A stretch of DNA of 64,000 nt from Thereva unica (GCA_949987705.1 CATLJY010000227.1:1-64000), one strand, 5' to 3'. Positions 10,094-22,170 are shown, numbered from the stretch's first letter. Notes: a model not told the origin generated them from the letters alone. Numbers and translations: made by a program.

Positions 10094-13000
10094 TGTGGGA
10101 ACGGTTCGATATTTCCTGAAGGGTAGGTTTTCGTGAAAAAAGTTTGCACACGAAACTCACCCCCACCCAATCACCCCCTCGCAGGGGGTGGGGGTAAGTC
10201 TGCAATTTCAAATGGCAACCCCTATTTTTTCTCACGGATTGTGATTCTCCGAAGAAAGAAACATATTAAACTTTTGTCTTAAATTTTTTTTTATCCGAAG
10301 CTTCCCTGCATATATATATACACAGATGGAGCGAAAGAAGTTTCACTTTAGTCGTGTGGTCATAGCACACTCGCGCACTGCTGTCTCTTGCTTACATCCC
10401 TCACTCAACTTCCGTTCGCCTTGCCCGATCACACTTTTCGTAACGCTTACGAAACGCGTTCGCCAGCTTACTCCCTAAGTCAAGCGTGCGTAAAGAAGTT
10501 TCACTTCAAAAATAGTTGAAGTTGAAATTTTAGTGAAAAAAAGAACAAAATTTTTACTTTGACCAATTTTGGAAGTTGGTAGGGTGCAACCTTGACTTTT
10601 GAAGTTTTAAATAGGTGGGAGTATTCTGCTTACATTGCTACTATAGTCATGAAAATACAGTAATCCCTCCATCTGCGTGGTTTTCGATTGCGCGATTTCG
10701 CATTTGCCCGGTCAACTTTTTGATACAAAGTTTTAGGACTGCGCGGGAAAAAATTCGTAGTTGCTCGTTTTTTTTGTAATTTTTGTTATTAAGAAATACA
10801 GTCGGGGGCAGAATTGAGAGGACAAACGAAATATCATGTTTTACCATTATTTTTTGTGAATGCCCTAAAATTAGGATGAAGTAACCGGCTATTTACCATA
10901 TTTCGTTATATGTAGTTAGTAGGTTTTATGACCCAAGTGACTAAAAGTGTATGGGTAGCAAGAATATAGTTGACGCCCAGCAAACATTACGAGACGAGAT
11001 CGAATCGAAAGCGGGTCGCGAAATCATAGAGACCAGATTGATATCGAAACGAAATCGATTTGTAAAAGACAAAAACGGAATGCTATAGCAAATAGCTTGA
11101 GGATCCGATGACGACTCGTAGTAGCGACTTCAAATCGAAGAGCTCCTTATTAATTCCAAGTTTTTGGCGAGTGATTCGTAACTCAAAAGAGGCGTTAAAG
11201 CGACGAATCGAGAACCAAGTTTTTGAACATTGAACATTTTTAACTCGACGAGTCGATAAAATGTTTGCACACCCAGTTTGTAAATGTCATAAAAATAACA
11301 TAAAATAGTTGATCTTGTGATCTTCAATTTCTGGCGCAGGAAGGGACACCTACCCAGTGTGAAATAAAAGAATTCAATGATGCATGAAGAAGCTATGCTT
11401 AGGCTGCTCGGAAGTGCTTTCCATCTGTATCCCTATCAATATCTTTTTTAGCATTGTACGTCAGTAGGAAGAAGCAGTCTGTTCGATTTTTGAAGTAAAA
11501 CTTCTTTATGGACGTTTGCTTAAAAAATTTAAAATCGATTTCATTCGCATAACGCGTAACGCTTTCACACATTGAAATCGTAAGATTTTTCGAATAACGC
11601 TGGGAAATAAGGAGGACGGTGCACAAGAGACGAAGAAACTCGGGGCTGTGTGTGCAACAGTTAAAATACCCTCTGCCTTACTCCAAAGATTTTCTGGCAT
11701 GTTAGCTACGTTGTCGCCCAGACTTTCATTTATTTCATGTGGTCCAGTAAATAGGTACTTTTTCTTTGTGAAAAATACCGCACGCGATTTTTTTTACCAA
11801 ATGATTTTATATATTTTTAGGAATTTAAATTCAGAATGGCGCCATCCCCACCCTTATGCTTAACTTACAGTGAAGGGAAACGCGTTTAATTCTATATCTC
11901 AGAAACTTTGCATTTAACGACAAAAATGTATAAAATCTTTTTTGTAGATAAATAAGTGATTTAACTTTTTTGTTTAGAATTTTTTTTTGTGAAGTCAATA
12001 TGTTCGGAGTTAGAGTGCTTCAAACTTTCTATATCACTTTCTTTGCACTATATTTCATTAACGGCTAACTCACCATAAAAAAAATCCTTCCTAAGACTTA
12101 TAAAACATACAATTATCTATAATTTTTGTTATAATTAGGGTAGGGCTAAAATAATAGTGCTTGAAGTGTCGAAAAACTTGAATTCAAATGTAGTTTTTTG
12201 CAAATATCTTTTTAATGGCACGTTTTGTTGCAAAACTAATTATAACGTTTATTGTGCGCAATTTCAAAAGTTTGTGCACCAAAGAAATTTCTCAATTATT
12301 TGTGTGAACATTTATGTGCATTGATACATATATGAAAATTTTGGCGCTGAATAGCGGCTAAAGTTCGAATGCTCCAAAAAATGTTTAAAGCGAAATTTTT
12401 ACAGAATTTTATAACATGCATATTTGTTAGCATATTTGTAAATAACCATTCCTTATTAACGTTTAAGATTTAATAAACCCATAAATACCAACTTTACAGG
12501 AAAGCATCAGAACAAACTAGTTGGGATGTGGATTTGACCCCTTCGGTCCACACGATTAACTTTCCAGTATGATGAACGAAGATGGAATAAACTGCCTTCT
12601 TACAAAATAGTTATACGTAGTTATACGTAGCACTAGTGGAAAATTGGCTAGTATCAGAACTGATGACAAAGCAATCCTGAGAGAAGCTAGTTGAAATAAC
12701 TATAATAGTGGTAAATCAACAAGATTTTTCTAGAGAATTTGTTTTTCCTGAACGTTAGCAAACAAACATTTCCTCCGTATTTCGTTCGCTGCACTAAAGC
12801 GGGTGTTCAAATTGGGCGCCATTGACAAACTGAGAAGCGAATGACTTCATTTGGAAATTCCAAAGCTTTCCAGAGATATTAGTAAAACTGTAACTGTTAA
12901 GTACTTGTCAGACTTGACGAAAGGGAACCAATTTTGCGGTAACTACTGGAAATTCCGGGATGAACCGCAATTTTCTGAAACTGTATCACGCGTAGAAAAC

Positions 13001-13120
13001 AATTCCCCGTCAAAAGCTGCTAATCCAAGGTTTGAAAAATTCGCGCTGTTTGTAAAGGTAACGAAATTTTTGCACGATTTGGAAAGGTTGTTGGATTTTG
13101 ACAAGTGATGTTTCGTTGAA
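10092..13120. other. Noncoding AT-rich stretch without a recognised gene
   Basis: I see no credible gene here. Recorded details: a GC hairpin CACCCCCT-CGC-AGGGGGTG at about 10172-10190; a near-15-base direct repeat (AAAGAAGTTTCACTT) at about 10335 and 10492 bracketing about 140 bases; and a dispersed repeat at about 11935-12055 that recurs inverted near 58630 and 58795. Short open frames (for example about 12851-13108) show no family resemblance. Confidence 0.6.
11935..12055 (+). repeat. Dispersed repeat Z, copy 1
   Basis: The segment containing GATAAATAAGTGATTTAAC and ATGTTCGGAGTTAGAGTGC reappears in reverse complement at 58627-58745 and 58793-58910 with few differences. Family unknown. Confidence 0.85.
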
Positions 13121-13604
13121 AGGCTGTAACGGTCATTTTTGCTCGAAAATCCTGAAATAATTACTTGACTCAAAATCACTGTCGGGAATGAAATTGAGAA
13201 GTTGTTCGGAACCAAAAAGTAGGCGGCGAAAAGAAAAACAAAAATTGGCGAGTGAGTTTTTTTTGGCAGTCAGTTTGTGGAGTCAGCTCCTAGATTTTTT
13301 TTGGAGTGATCTTCCAATCTGAATCTTCCCCAAACCAACCCGAAGGGGTCGAGAGTATTGTCGGGCCGGCTAGAAAAGGATCAGAAGGAAAAAATTTTGG
13401 CGTACTAGCAAATTTGGCGAGGATTTTTATGGTTTTAAGGTGCCAAATGGTTTGATTCAGAGAGTTGGTGTGCCGTTACGAGTTACAAATCGCATGTGCT
13501 GGAGGCAGTTCCGAAGAGGAAGATATTGTGGTGCCAACCCCCCCCGAATAACCGGGAAAGAACCCCCTCAAGAGGAAGAAGGAAGTGATGGTGCTACCCA
13601 ATGG

Positions 13605-13612
13605 TATATAAG
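13605..13612 (+). promoter_or_regulatory. TATA-like box in Gypsy-B 5' LTR
   Basis: TATATAAG lies in a GC-richer part of the LTR and is conserved in the 3' copy at 36825-36832. It is a plausible core promoter for the element. No transcript evidence is available. Confidence 0.4.
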
Positions 13613-13904
13613 CTCGACTGTGGAGATAGAGGTTCCTGCCAAGCAAAAAATAACAAAGGTAAAAGTTATTGTAGTTGGTAGTTTGAAGAGCGGTGACCAG
13701 AGGCCCCGAAACAAACCCGTAGGAGCCCCAACCCCAATATGGTAGGGCGGATAAATCCACCTTTTTAATGGCTACTTTGATGGAGAGCGGCGTGACTGAG
13801 ACAAGAAATACTCAAACAAGTACACCCAGTCACAAGAGGTTTGAGCTAGCATCTTGGTCTACTGGCTCTTGCACGGCTCTAGGAGACTAGGATTCCCAAG
13901 GAAG

Positions 13905-14203
13905 TGTAGCGCCACTGCATTGGCAACACCAAAAATAATTTTCGAGAAACCAAGAATTTTCGAGAAACCAAGTCCGAAAAGTAACATCCGATTTCACTTC
14001 TCCTCAGTCAGTCAGTCAGTCATAATGTGAAGTAAAAGTAGTCCACAGAAGCTTAGTGAAATAATTAGTGTAATATTGTACGATATAAGTTTATAATGGA
14101 ATATACATACATAAGTGAATTGTGGACATCGAGTTTTATTTTAACCAACAATAATAATCTGAATTGACGACATTGCGGCGCTAATAAAAGGAAAGACGCC
14201 ACA
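13905..14203 (+). repeat. Gypsy-A 5' LTR (299 bp)
   Basis: Runs from TGTAGCGCC to GACGCCACA. It contains a duplicated AATTTTCGAGAAACCAAG and a short GTCA run. No difference from the 3' LTR was seen on reading. Confidence 0.96.
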
Positions 14204-14206
14204 ATC

Positions 14207-14218
14207 TGGTGACCCCGA
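14207..14218 (+). promoter_or_regulatory. Gypsy-A primer-binding site (tRNA-Trp type)
   Basis: TGGTGACCCCGA begins three bases after the LTR and complements the 3' end of insect tRNA-Trp (…TCGGGGTCACCA) as I remember it. This primer is characteristic of CsRn1-clade elements. Confidence 0.8.
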
Positions 14219-15146
14219 TTATTTTTTCTCGCTGGAACACCTCTATTAAATGCGGCATCATTAAATATATATACATATATAAAAAGTCAGCATACATAAC
14301 GGCCAGGAATAACGGAGATACAAAAAATTACTTGCAGACGCAGAAAAGGGAAACCACATGGAGACGAAACAAAAGCACAAAAGAAAAAGGAAAAATGACG
14401 TCAGCATTATACGGATATTATTCTTACATTGAATAGGAACGGTATTTACAATTTTTTTTTGTTCGATGCTCCTGTTAATAAAGTTGGAGTAATTTAAAAG
14501 AAAATATTTATAAGAAATTTCTTTAAGGTTCTTTGCAGAAGCATACGTAATATACATATTACATAATATATATTAAAGTACTTGTATATGTAAATATTAA
14601 AAAAAATTTTAAGAAAATCATTGGAAAGATGAGACATTAAGACGAATAACGGTAACTACAATTATTAAAATATTTCTTATTATCAAGATTTGAATAGAAT
14701 TTTCTAGATTTTTTATTATGAAATGAGATATATGTATATTTTTATTAGAATTTAAGATTCATATTCATAGATTTGAATAGCATTTTCCAGATTTTATTAT
14801 GAAATAAGAAACATATTTTTATTAGAATTTAAGATTCATATTCATAGGTTTGAATAGCATTTTCCAGATTTTTATTATGAAATAAGAAACATATTTTTAT
14901 TAGAATTTAAGATTCACAAAAAATTTTTTTTCCTCGTCCAATGAAATGAATTACTAATCTTTTTTGTGACAATCCCAATTAAATAAAGTATTATTTCGGT
15001 GTATATTATCGGTTATCGTTGATTCAGTAGGGTGTACGGTTATGTAAAGAGGAGACGTGAACAACTCGCGGTAGAAAATTACATTTATTAAGTATACTAT
15101 AACACGGTTATCTCATATCTATTTCTTGTTTTTTTTTTAAATAAAA
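14219..15146 (+). other. Gypsy-A leader with three tandem about 78-bp repeats
   Basis: AT-rich untranslated leader. Between about 14688 and 14917 a unit containing TTTGAATAGCATTTTCCAG, TTATTATGAAATAAGAAAC and TTAGAATTTAAGATTCA occurs three times; the first copy is diverged. No open frame of interest is present. Confidence 0.8.
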
Positions 15147-16004
15147 ATGGAAGACGAAAACGAACAAAACGAAAGAGAAATTAAACACGTAGAATCGAAT
15201 GAAGTCGCGGAGATTAAATTACCTACGTTTTGGGAAAAGGCTCCGGCGGCCTGGTTTATCGCGATCGAGGCAAAATTTGCAGTAAGAAAAATAACGTCAG
15301 ACGCGAACAAATATGGGCATGTTATCGCTTCTCTCCCAGTCGAAGCCATAAATAACATAATAGATATATTAGAAAAACCCCCGGAAAAGAATAAATACGA
15401 TAATTTAAAGGAGATTTTGGTTAAAAGGCACTCCCTCTCCGAACAACGACGACTAGAAGAATTATTATCAGCGGAGAACTTAGGCGATCGTAAACCTTCA
15501 GATCTATATCGGCATATGATTCGCATAGCCGGCACGACTAAATTTGTAAATGAAAACTTAATCGAATCACTGTGGGAGAGAAAACTACCCACTGCGGTTA
15601 TTGTACCTTTAGCGGTCGCAACAAGCCAACCTATTGAGAATAGACTCGCGCTAGCCGATAAAATTTGGGAAGTTACACAAAACTCTAACATTAGTGCGAT
15701 CACAGCAAACACCTTAGAAACTATGCCTTTAAGCACAGTACAAAAGGAGCTGGAAAATACGCGCGCGGAACTTAAGGAACTAAAAAAAGCTGTACAAAAC
15801 CTAACATTTCGTAGTAGAAGCAAATCCCCCAGTTGGGGCAACAGGAATAGACAACCACACTTTAGTAGACAAAAACCCAATCAAAGAACCACCGTCTGTT
15901 GGTACCATCGTCGGTATGGAAATAAAGCAACAAAATGTGAGCAACCTTGTAAATTCGACAAAAATATAAACCCCACCGACCCAGACGCGACTTTAAACTA
16001 CTAA
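15147..16004 (+). CDS. gag: Gypsy-A Gag, 285 aa, CHCC finger
   Basis: Capsid/nucleocapsid precursor that would assemble the particle and bind element RNA. Residues about 20-190 form the capsid-like helical region ([20 protein letters not shown]). A coiled segment follows ([18 protein letters not shown]), then basic RSRSKSPS. The finger [18 protein letters not shown] at about 250-267 is the C-x3-H type seen in CsRn1/Kabuki elements rather than the usual CCHC. The first ATG follows a poly(T) leader. The frame stops at TAA 16002-16004, six bases after a canonical slippery site. Confidence 0.92.
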   Translation: MEDENEQNEREIKHVESNEVAEIKLPTFWEKAPAAWFIAIEAKFAVRKITSDANKYGHVIASLPVEAINNIIDILEKPPEKNKYDNLKEILVKRHSLSEQRRLEELLSAENLGDRKPSDLYRHMIRIAGTTKFVNENLIESLWERKLPTAVIVPLAVATSQPIENRLALADKIWEVTQNSNISAITANTLETMPLSTVQKELENTRAELKELKKAVQNLTFRSRSKSPSWGNRNRQPHFSRQKPNQRTTVCWYHRRYGNKATKCEQPCKFDKNINPTDPDATLNY

Positions 16005-16023
16005 AGCCGCCCGTTGTAGCGGC
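15992..16023 (+). promoter_or_regulatory. -1 programmed frameshift signal (gag-pol)
   Basis: TTTAAAC at 15992-15998 is in the T-TTA-AAC phase relative to gag, two codons before the gag stop. Seven bases downstream, GCCGC (16006-16010) and GCGGC (16019-16023) can form a 5-bp GC stem with an 8-base loop. Pol lies in the -1 frame. Heptamer, phase, spacer and stem all match the general rule for -1 frameshifting. Function is inferred. Confidence 0.85.
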
Positions 16024-18127
16024 CAACAGTCGGCTCCGCACCACCCGCCGCCTCTTTATCAAATGCAAGAATTGTAAATATAGTTTTTTAATAGACACAG
16101 GAGCAGATGTAACTGTCATACCGGTTTCATACTTCCCTAGTTTTTTTAGAAGATCACATGACAACTCTTTAACCGCGGCCAATGGCACACAAATAAAAAC
16201 CTACGGAACTAAGCTAATGGAAATCGATTTCGGTTTACGACGACCATTCATTTTCCCCTTTATCATAGCAGCAGTTGAACGACCGATAATCGGTGCCGAT
16301 TTCATAACAAAATATGATTTACTCGTAGACCTCAAACAAAAAAGATTGATAGACAAGTTGACGACTCTCTCCGTAAATGGGATTTATAGATTGGCGAACA
16401 GCCCTACACCACGGATATGGGCAATGGATAACGAATTTGCATACTTGGTAAAGAAATACCCATCCCTAACAGAAGTTCCGGACTACAACTCGTCGGTTAA
16501 ACACAGCATAGTGCACCATATAGTGACGGAGAACCGTCTTCCGTTTTCTAGACCCCGACGACTAGATCCAGTAAGACATAAAGCGGCATTCACAGAATTC
16601 CAGTATATGCAACAACTAGGAATCTGCAGACCTTCTTCGTCACCGACCTGCTCACCATTACACATGGTCAATAAGAAGGACGCAAACGACTGGCGCCCCT
16701 GCGGCGATTACCGACGACTGAACGCAGTAACAGTGCCGGATCGCTACCCCATCCCGCATATTCAGAACTTCTCATTGAAATTACACGGCTGTTCGGTTTT
16801 CTCAAAAATAGACCTCGTACGTGCCTATCACCATATCCCAGTCGCAGAAGAAGATGTGTATAAAACGGCCATAACAACACCCTTTGGAATGTTTGAATTT
16901 ACAAGACTCCCGTTTGGGCTACGGAATGCGGCGCAAACATTCCAAAGGTTTATGGACGAAGTAACGCGGGGACTCGACTACACATTCACATACCTAGACG
17001 ACATCCTAGTCGCCAGCAAGAATCAGGACGAACACAAGAAACATTTAACGGAACTATTCGAAAGGTTAGTCCAATACGACCTAAAAATAAAACTATCAAA
17101 ATGTATATTCGGCGTAAGCGAACTCGAATTTTTAAGCCACAAAATAAACAAGGATGGAATACTACCATCTCCCGACAGAATAAAGGCAATACAAAATTAT
17201 CCTTTACCTACCTCTATCCGTCAAATACAGCGCTTTGTAGGTATGATTAATTATTATCACAGATTTCTGCCAAAATTAGCTTCACTCCTGGCGCCGATAC
17301 ACGCTCACCTCATAGCATTGAACATGGGAAAGAAAACCAACAACGGTCAGCAATTTTCTTTTCCCGATGAATGTAAGAAAGCTTATGACAACGCCAAACA
17401 AGCTTTGAGTTCAGCCACCCTTCTAGTTCACCCAATAGACAATGCTCCCATCAGACTTACCGTCGACGCATCGAATATAGCAATCGGCGGCGTCCTAGAG
17501 CAACACAACGGAAGCGAATGGCAACCACTTGCCTTCTACTCAAAGAAATTATCCAACACGGAATCCAAATACTCAGCTTTCGATCGGGAGTTACTTGCTA
17601 TTTATGCCAGCATCAAACACTTCAGACATTTTCTAGAAGGGCGTTCCTTCATTGTGTTCACGGACCACAAGCCCCTCACCACAGCACTAACAACCAAGAC
17701 CGACCGCAGTCCTCGACAAGCCAGACAATTAGACTATATATCGCAGTACACAAACGAGATACGACACGTCAAAGGTCGTGAGAACGTAGTAGCAGACTCA
17801 CTTTCGAGGGCGTGCGAAATGGAAGTCTCTGCAATTGCATCAGAAAAACTAACCTTGGAAAACTTAATCTCACTACAGAAGAACGACAAAGAACTTCTTA
17901 GGTTGTTAGCCTTAGAAAAGTCAAAAGACAGTAGCTTCAAACTTGAAACTCGAAATGTCCCGACAACCAACGAACAATTATGGTGCGAAACCACAACGTC
18001 GCAGCCACGCCCTTTTGTTCCAATCACCTTACGACTCGCTCCACTCACTCTCACACCCCGGAATAAGAGGTTCGCGAAAGCTGATTTCGGAACGCTATTT
18101 TTGGCCACAAATGCAGACGGACATTAA
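15998..18127 (+). CDS. pol: Gypsy-A Pol part 1: protease, RT, RNase H
   Basis: Read in the -1 frame after gag. The aspartic protease core is [11 protein letters not shown], encoded near 16088. RT motifs follow: [42 protein letters not shown] and catalytic YLDD (near 16990). RNase H motifs are [14 protein letters not shown] (near 17460), [15 protein letters not shown] and [10 protein letters not shown]. The frame then loses its homology-bearing sequence near 18030 and runs to a stop at 18127. Integrase continues in another frame, so this copy cannot make an intact Pol without a second shift. Confidence 0.92.
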   Translation, partial: LLKPPVVAANSRLRTTRRLFIKCKNCKYSFLIDTGADVTVIPVSYFPSFFRRSHDNSLTAANGTQIKTYGTKLMEIDFGLRRPFIFPFIIAAVERPIIGADFITKYDLLVDLKQKRLIDKLTTLSVNGIYRLANSPTPRIWAMDNEFAYLVKKYPSLTEVPDYNSSVKHSIVHHIVTENRLPFSRPRRLDPVRHKAAFTEFQYMQQLGICRPSSSPTCSPLHMVNKKDANDWRPCGDYRRLNAVTVPDRYPIPHIQNFSLKLHGCSVFSKIDLVRAYHHIPVAEEDVYKTAITTPFGMFEFTRLPFGLRNAAQTFQRFMDEVTRGLDYTFTYLDDILVASKNQDEHKKHLTELFERLVQYDLKIKLSKCIFGVSELEFLSHKINKDGILPSPDRIKAIQNYPLPTSIRQIQRFVGMINYYHRFLPKLASLLAPIHAHLIALNMGKKTNNGQQFSFPDECKKAYDNAKQALSSATLLVHPIDNAPIRLTVDASNIAIGGVLEQHNGSEWQPLAFYSKKLSNTESKYSAFDRELLAIYASIKHFRHFLEGRSFIVFTDHKPLTTALTTKTDRSPRQARQLDYISQYTNEIRHVKGRENVVADSLSRACEMEVSAIASEKLTLENLISLQKNDKELLRLLALEKSKDSSFKLETRNVPTTNEQLWCETTTSQPRPFVPITLRLAPLTLTPRNKRFAKADFGTLFLATNADGH

Positions 18128-19049
18128 ACGATTAGCGAAAGCATGCATACCCTGTCAGCGGTCTAAGATCCAGAGACACACAAAAGCTCCCCCAGGGGAC
18201 TTTCCAATACCGAAAGCGAGATTCAGTCACATTCATCTGGACATAGTAGGACCCCTACCACCTTCGAAAGGATACACCTACATACTAACCATTGTCGATA
18301 GGTTCACACGTTGGCCCGAAGCGTACCCATTGCGAGACGCCACAGCAACCACGATAGCGCTAACAATGTTCCAAGAATATATATGTCGATTTGGCGTACC
18401 AACCTACATGACAACAGACCGCGGTACACCGTTCGAGTCAAAGCTTTTCGCTGAGCTGAACAGGTTTTTAGGAACTCACAGGATCCGCACAACGGCGTAT
18501 CACCCTCAAGCCAATGGAATGGTGGAGAGGCTACACCGCCAATTAAAGGGAGCACTAAAATGTCGGGGAGATTGCTCTAATTGGAGCGAAGAACTACCAA
18601 TAATTCTGTTAGGCATACGGAATGCTTTCAAAGAAGACATTAAGACTACGCCAGCAGAATTGGTGTATGGCCAAAACTTAAGACTGCCAGCAGAATTTTT
18701 CGGCTCGGAACCCCCAGATAACTCCGTAGAGCCGTACACTTTAGTAGAAAAGCTACGGGAAAAAATGAACGCTTTGAAGCCTTCAGAAACCAGACAATCA
18801 AAAGTTCCGATATATATTCCAAAAGACCTCACGGAATGCGAACAGGTATTCGTTAGAGTGGACGCGGCAAAAGTAGGCTTAAAACAACCATATGAAGGAC
18901 CCTACCCAGTAGTTCGAAGACTACGAAGAGCTTTTGTCATTAGAGTAAAAGGAAAAGATACCACAGTCTCAACAGATAGGCTTAAACCAGCATTCACAGT
19001 CGAATCAAACAACAAACTAAAAAAGAAAAAAGTCGTACGTTTTATTTAA
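18030..19049 (+). CDS. pol: Gypsy-A Pol part 2: integrase (out of frame)
   Basis: Integrase would insert the cDNA. The HHCC zinc domain is partly seen as LHSLSHPG...CIPCQRSK. The catalytic core has [22 protein letters not shown] and [14 protein letters not shown], giving an intact D,D(35)E pattern. The C-terminal GPY/F-like motif is [10 protein letters not shown]. The last residues are Lys-rich. The reading frame differs from the RT frame; the junction near 18025-18045 looks like a small deletion because a few residues expected before [10 protein letters not shown] are missing. The displayed start is the approximate entry to the frame, not an initiation codon. Confidence 0.9.
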   Translation, partial: YDSLHSLSHPGIRGSRKLISERYFWPQMQTDIKRLAKACIPCQRSKIQRHTKAPPGDFPIPKARFSHIHLDIVGPLPPSKGYTYILTIVDRFTRWPEAYPLRDATATTIALTMFQEYICRFGVPTYMTTDRGTPFESKLFAELNRFLGTHRIRTTAYHPQANGMVERLHRQLKGALKCRGDCSNWSEELPIILLGIRNAFKEDIKTTPAELVYGQNLRLPAEFFGSEPPDNSVEPYTLVEKLREKMNALKPSETRQSKVPIYIPKDLTECEQVFVRVDAAKVGLKQPYEGPYPVVRRLRRAFVIRVKGKDTTVSTDRLKPAFTVESNNKLKKKKVVRFI

Positions 19050-19156
19050 TGGGGAAACCTTTAACCAACATATCCTACATTCATTAGCATAATAATTAAT
19101 ACTTAATTAATTAACTTTAAATACATATATATAAATCGCTGATTACGCCTTCGGCT

Positions 19157-19169
19157 GGAAGGGGGGTGA
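19157..19169 (+). promoter_or_regulatory. Gypsy-A polypurine tract
   Basis: GGAAGGGGGGTGA directly precedes the 3' LTR and would prime plus-strand cDNA. CCTTC at 19148-19152 can fold back on its GAAGG. Confidence 0.9.
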
Positions 19170-19468
19170 TGTAGCGCCACTGCATTGGCAACACCAAAAA
19201 TAATTTTCGAGAAACCAAGAATTTTCGAGAAACCAAGTCCGAAAAGTAACATCCGATTTCACTTCTCCTCAGTCAGTCAGTCAGTCATAATGTGAAGTAA
19301 AAGTAGTCCACAGAAGCTTAGTGAAATAATTAGTGTAATATTGTACGATATAAGTTTATAATGGAATATACATACATAAGTGAATTGTGGACATCGAGTT
19401 TTATTTTAACCAACAATAATAATCTGAATTGACGACATTGCGGCGCTAATAAAAGGAAAGACGCCACA
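19170..19468 (+). repeat. Gypsy-A 3' LTR (299 bp)
   Basis: Same length and, by eye, same sequence as 13905-14203; followed by the GAAG duplication. Confidence 0.96.
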
Positions 19469-20815
19469 GAAGCAACTCTTATTATCGCCTAGTAAGAAGA
19501 TAACGAAGGATTATTTATGAAATATTTCCTTAATTTGTCATCTCATCATTGTCCTTTTTGTTCATTTCACTGTATCGAAGGTCTCAAACATACGATGCCC
19601 ATTTTTGTTCATGTTCAGGGTACAATTTCGTTCGTTATTGCTCCTGCTGGGCTCCTTCGGGGCTACATGATCATTAAAGAAGGACTCCAGGGTTAAAGAA
19701 AAAAAAAACTGGAAGATAAATCAGGGAGGAAGAGAAAAAAACCTTATTGAATAATAATATATTTCAGTATACTTGAGCGTTATTAATTTGCGTTTTGTTT
19801 CATATTACCATATTATTATTACCATTTCTATTGATTTTTTTGTGATACTTTGTTATAGTCTATTGTTTTTGCACATAGTACTTTTTAAGTTAACAGGAGT
19901 TTACAACCGTATTTTATTGAGCCTTCTCACACGGTCCTTTTACACTTTTACTCCTTTTGTTATTATTTAATATTTATCACTTTTTATTATACTCGAATAT
20001 TACTGAACAACAATAATAATTTTAGCCACATATGAAGTACTTTAACACATTTTATTTCTTTTCTTGTTGTTTGGAACTTGCACGTCCACTTTGATAACAA
20101 TAAAAACTACGTTAAGTATTGTATTAAAATTGTAAAAAGACAACGTACTGCGCCCAGGGCGACGTTTTTATTGATAATGTCAGAAAATTTATAGTGAGAG
20201 TTTGCTTCGTGGTAGAGTTTCGAACTATCAATGAATTCATTTTATTCCGTTTTTTTTTCTTCACACTTAACTGTATGATTACACATTTTTGTAGTTGTTG
20301 ATAACTCTTGTTGTTGGTGATTAATAAATATAGATTGATTTATCCTAGTTTTGTTCCCGGTTTTTCGAATAGGCATGATAGCCTAAATTGCTAAGTTTTT
20401 CCAGGATGGTTGGCGGGTTTCTCTCCGGGGCTCTCATTCTTTGATTTTTTGTGTTTGTGGCAGGTTCACTCTTTCCCAGAAAACCAACGGTGGCGCTCTA
20501 GGCTGAGCGAACGTTAACCTGGAATGACCTGAAGAGGACTGGCACTGACATAGAGGTAAGTGGTGAACTATGAAGGTTTCGGTCCGGCCACACACCCCAC
20601 GACCCCTCCGGCGAGCTAGTGAACTCCGTGTGGCCGGCAGCATATCCCCCTAACATTAGTATCGGCGGTTGGGGAGGATATGAGTTCCGGAAATTTTTTT
20701 TCTTATGTATGGTATTGACTCCTTGGTCATGCTTTTCCGGGCTTCTGGCTAGGGGGGCAATACCTCGCATAAGTGGCGCCCAAGATATAGTCGCGCCATT
20801 ATGCTGTTACATAAA

Positions 20816-20826
20816 TGGCGCCCAAC
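20816..20826 (+). promoter_or_regulatory. Gypsy-B primer-binding site, first half
   Basis: TGGCGCCCAAC starts four bases after the LTR end GTTACA. The continuation GTGG appears only at 22174, after the poly(A) of the inserted Jockey-like fragment, so the site is split by that insertion. The tRNA species is not assigned. Confidence 0.6.
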
Positions 20827-22170
20827 TGGCGATCTTTTAGTCTGTCTTACAGAACACCTCAGCCGAAGCCTGCATGGATCCGAGTGAGTCTAGTCTGGTT
20901 GCTCTGGATATCTCCAAGGCTTTCGATAGAGTTTGGCACTCAGCCCTGTTAGCTAAACTCAAAGCTATTGGAGTTGACTCACTTCTACAGAAGTGGATTG
21001 AGAGTTTCCTTTCTGGCCGTTCAATCAGGGTAGTATTGGATGGTGTCAAATCCGCTTCCCACGCGATCTCTGCGGGGGTACCCCAGGGGTCAATTTTATC
21101 ACCGGCCCTATTTCTCATATTTATAAATTACCTTCTTTCAATCCCCTCCAACCCACTTCTCAGCTTCGCTGACGACGGTACTCTACGTTACTCGTACAGC
21201 TTCGATACAAGACAGACTCATGCCAGATCCTGTCTTGATGATCGCGAACTAATGTTCAACCCTATTAATAACGACATTGAACTTATTATAGAGTGGGGAA
21301 AAAAGAATCGTGTCAAATTCATCCCCTCCAAAACCAAGTACTGTCTTATCTCCAAAAAGAAGCTCAACACCTCTCCACCCTTGAGAGTGGATGGAGTTCA
21401 ACTAATGGCCGACCCATCCTTGCACATCTTAGGCGTGACATTAGCGAAAGACTTGCGATGGAATGACCACATATTCCAAATCGCCAAACAAGCATCCCAG
21501 TGCTTGGGATTTCTTAAGAGGTGCAAGTTGCTCCTCCAGCCATCGGCCCGTGCTGTTATTTATAAATCCTACATTCGGCCTCTTCTCGAATATAACTCCC
21601 TCGTTTGGGGCGGCGCCCCAATAACCACCTTGGCATGGTTAGATAAAGTGCAAAAAAGGGCGCTCAAATTAATTGATGACGACACCGCCTGCTCCACCAT
21701 TGACCCCTTGAGCCATCGTAGAAATGTAGCAGCAATGACAAAATTTTATCGCTACTATCATAATGACTGTTCCTCCGAGTTAAACGCTCTCCTGCCTCCA
21801 CGGCAATCTTATACCCGCAACACCAGATTAGCCCAACGTCTCATTCCCTTCACCTGCAACTACCCCTTTCACGCACTCAACAGGATATGAATTCGTTTGT
21901 TAATAGAACAACTCGACTGTGGAATAACCTCTCGCAGTCAGTATTTCCGAACTCCTACAACATCCAAGAGTTCAAACGCAGGGTTCATCACCACCTTCTT
22001 CAATACCCCCCCGTACCTTTTAATCCTTAACCTATACCCCCCCTCATCCCTCCCCCGTACTAAGCTTACTGGTAGACATTGCACCATGACGTGACAAATG
22101 ACATGACGGACTAGTAGTACAAAGGGTGACTCCTAAGCTTAGCACTGCCACATAAAAAAAAAAAAAAAAA
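20827..22170 (+). mobile_element. Jockey-like non-LTR fragment, 5'-truncated
   Basis: Begins abruptly inside an RT frame (GDLLVCLTEHL) and ends in poly(A) at 22154-22170. It is inserted in the Gypsy-B primer-binding site. AAC on both sides is the only possible duplication. Jockey-type assignment rests on RT motifs and the C-terminal TRLWNNL block. Confidence 0.82.
20828..22040 (+). pseudogene. Jockey-like RT, truncated and frameshifted
   Basis: Surviving part of an endonuclease/RT ORF2. Visible are LVALDISKAFDRVWHSALL, SAGVPQGSILSPALF, FADDGTLRYS, the thumb region (HILGVTLAKDLRW) and YIRPLLEYNSLVWGGAP. The main open run is 20874-21890. A frame change occurs near 20878-20884, because LTEHLSRSLHGSE lies in another frame. 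A second lies at the 21888-21890 TGA, after which TTRLWNNLSQ continues in another frame. The endonuclease and fingers are missing. Inactive. Confidence 0.85.

Larger units (their letters stand above)
13905..19468 (+). mobile_element. Gypsy-A: CsRn1/Kabuki-like LTR retrotransposon
   Basis: Two 299-bp LTRs look identical by eye, implying recent insertion. The target duplication is GAAG (13901-13904 and 19469-19472), and the empty site AAGGAAGCAACTC survives in the paralogous Gypsy-B 3' LTR near 37120. The CHCC-type Gag finger, a primer-binding site complementary to tRNA-Trp and a 4-bp duplication are all features of the CsRn1 clade. Order: LTR, leader, gag, pol (PR-RT-RH-IN), LTR. The pol frame is broken between RNase H and integrase. 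Confidence 0.93.
13125..20811 (+). repeat. Gypsy-B 5' LTR, split by Gypsy-A
   Basis: The left part is 13125-13904, and the LTR resumes at 19469-20811 after Gypsy-A. Net length is about 2.1 kb. It starts TGTAACG and ends GCTGTTACA, a TGTAAC/GTTACA terminal inversion. The parts shared with the 3' LTR are 13125-13904 plus 19469-19555 (versus 36327-37207) and 19757-20811 (versus 55125-57163 minus the hAT MITE). Differences are scattered, including a 15-base insertion in the 3' copy near 36448. The 19556-19756 stretch has no counterpart in the 3' LTR. Confidence 0.85.

Noticed and set aside
9926..10235. Frames with Tyr-Ile repeats near 9930-10235
   Set aside because: Same (TA)n artefact joined to the R1 ORF1 fragment in wrong frames.
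12851..13108. 85-codon plus-strand frame
   Set aside because: An overlapping antisense frame of equal length exists, and neither resembles a family.
13440..13745. 101-codon frame conserved in both Gypsy-B LTRs (also 36660-36902)
   Set aside because: The frame is disrupted in the 3' copy and lies in LTR promoter sequence; conservation is explained by LTR duplication.
15137..15880. 247-codon minus-strand frame opposite Gypsy-A gag
   Set aside because: Antisense shadow; hydrophobic/Ser-rich composition follows from the gag codons.
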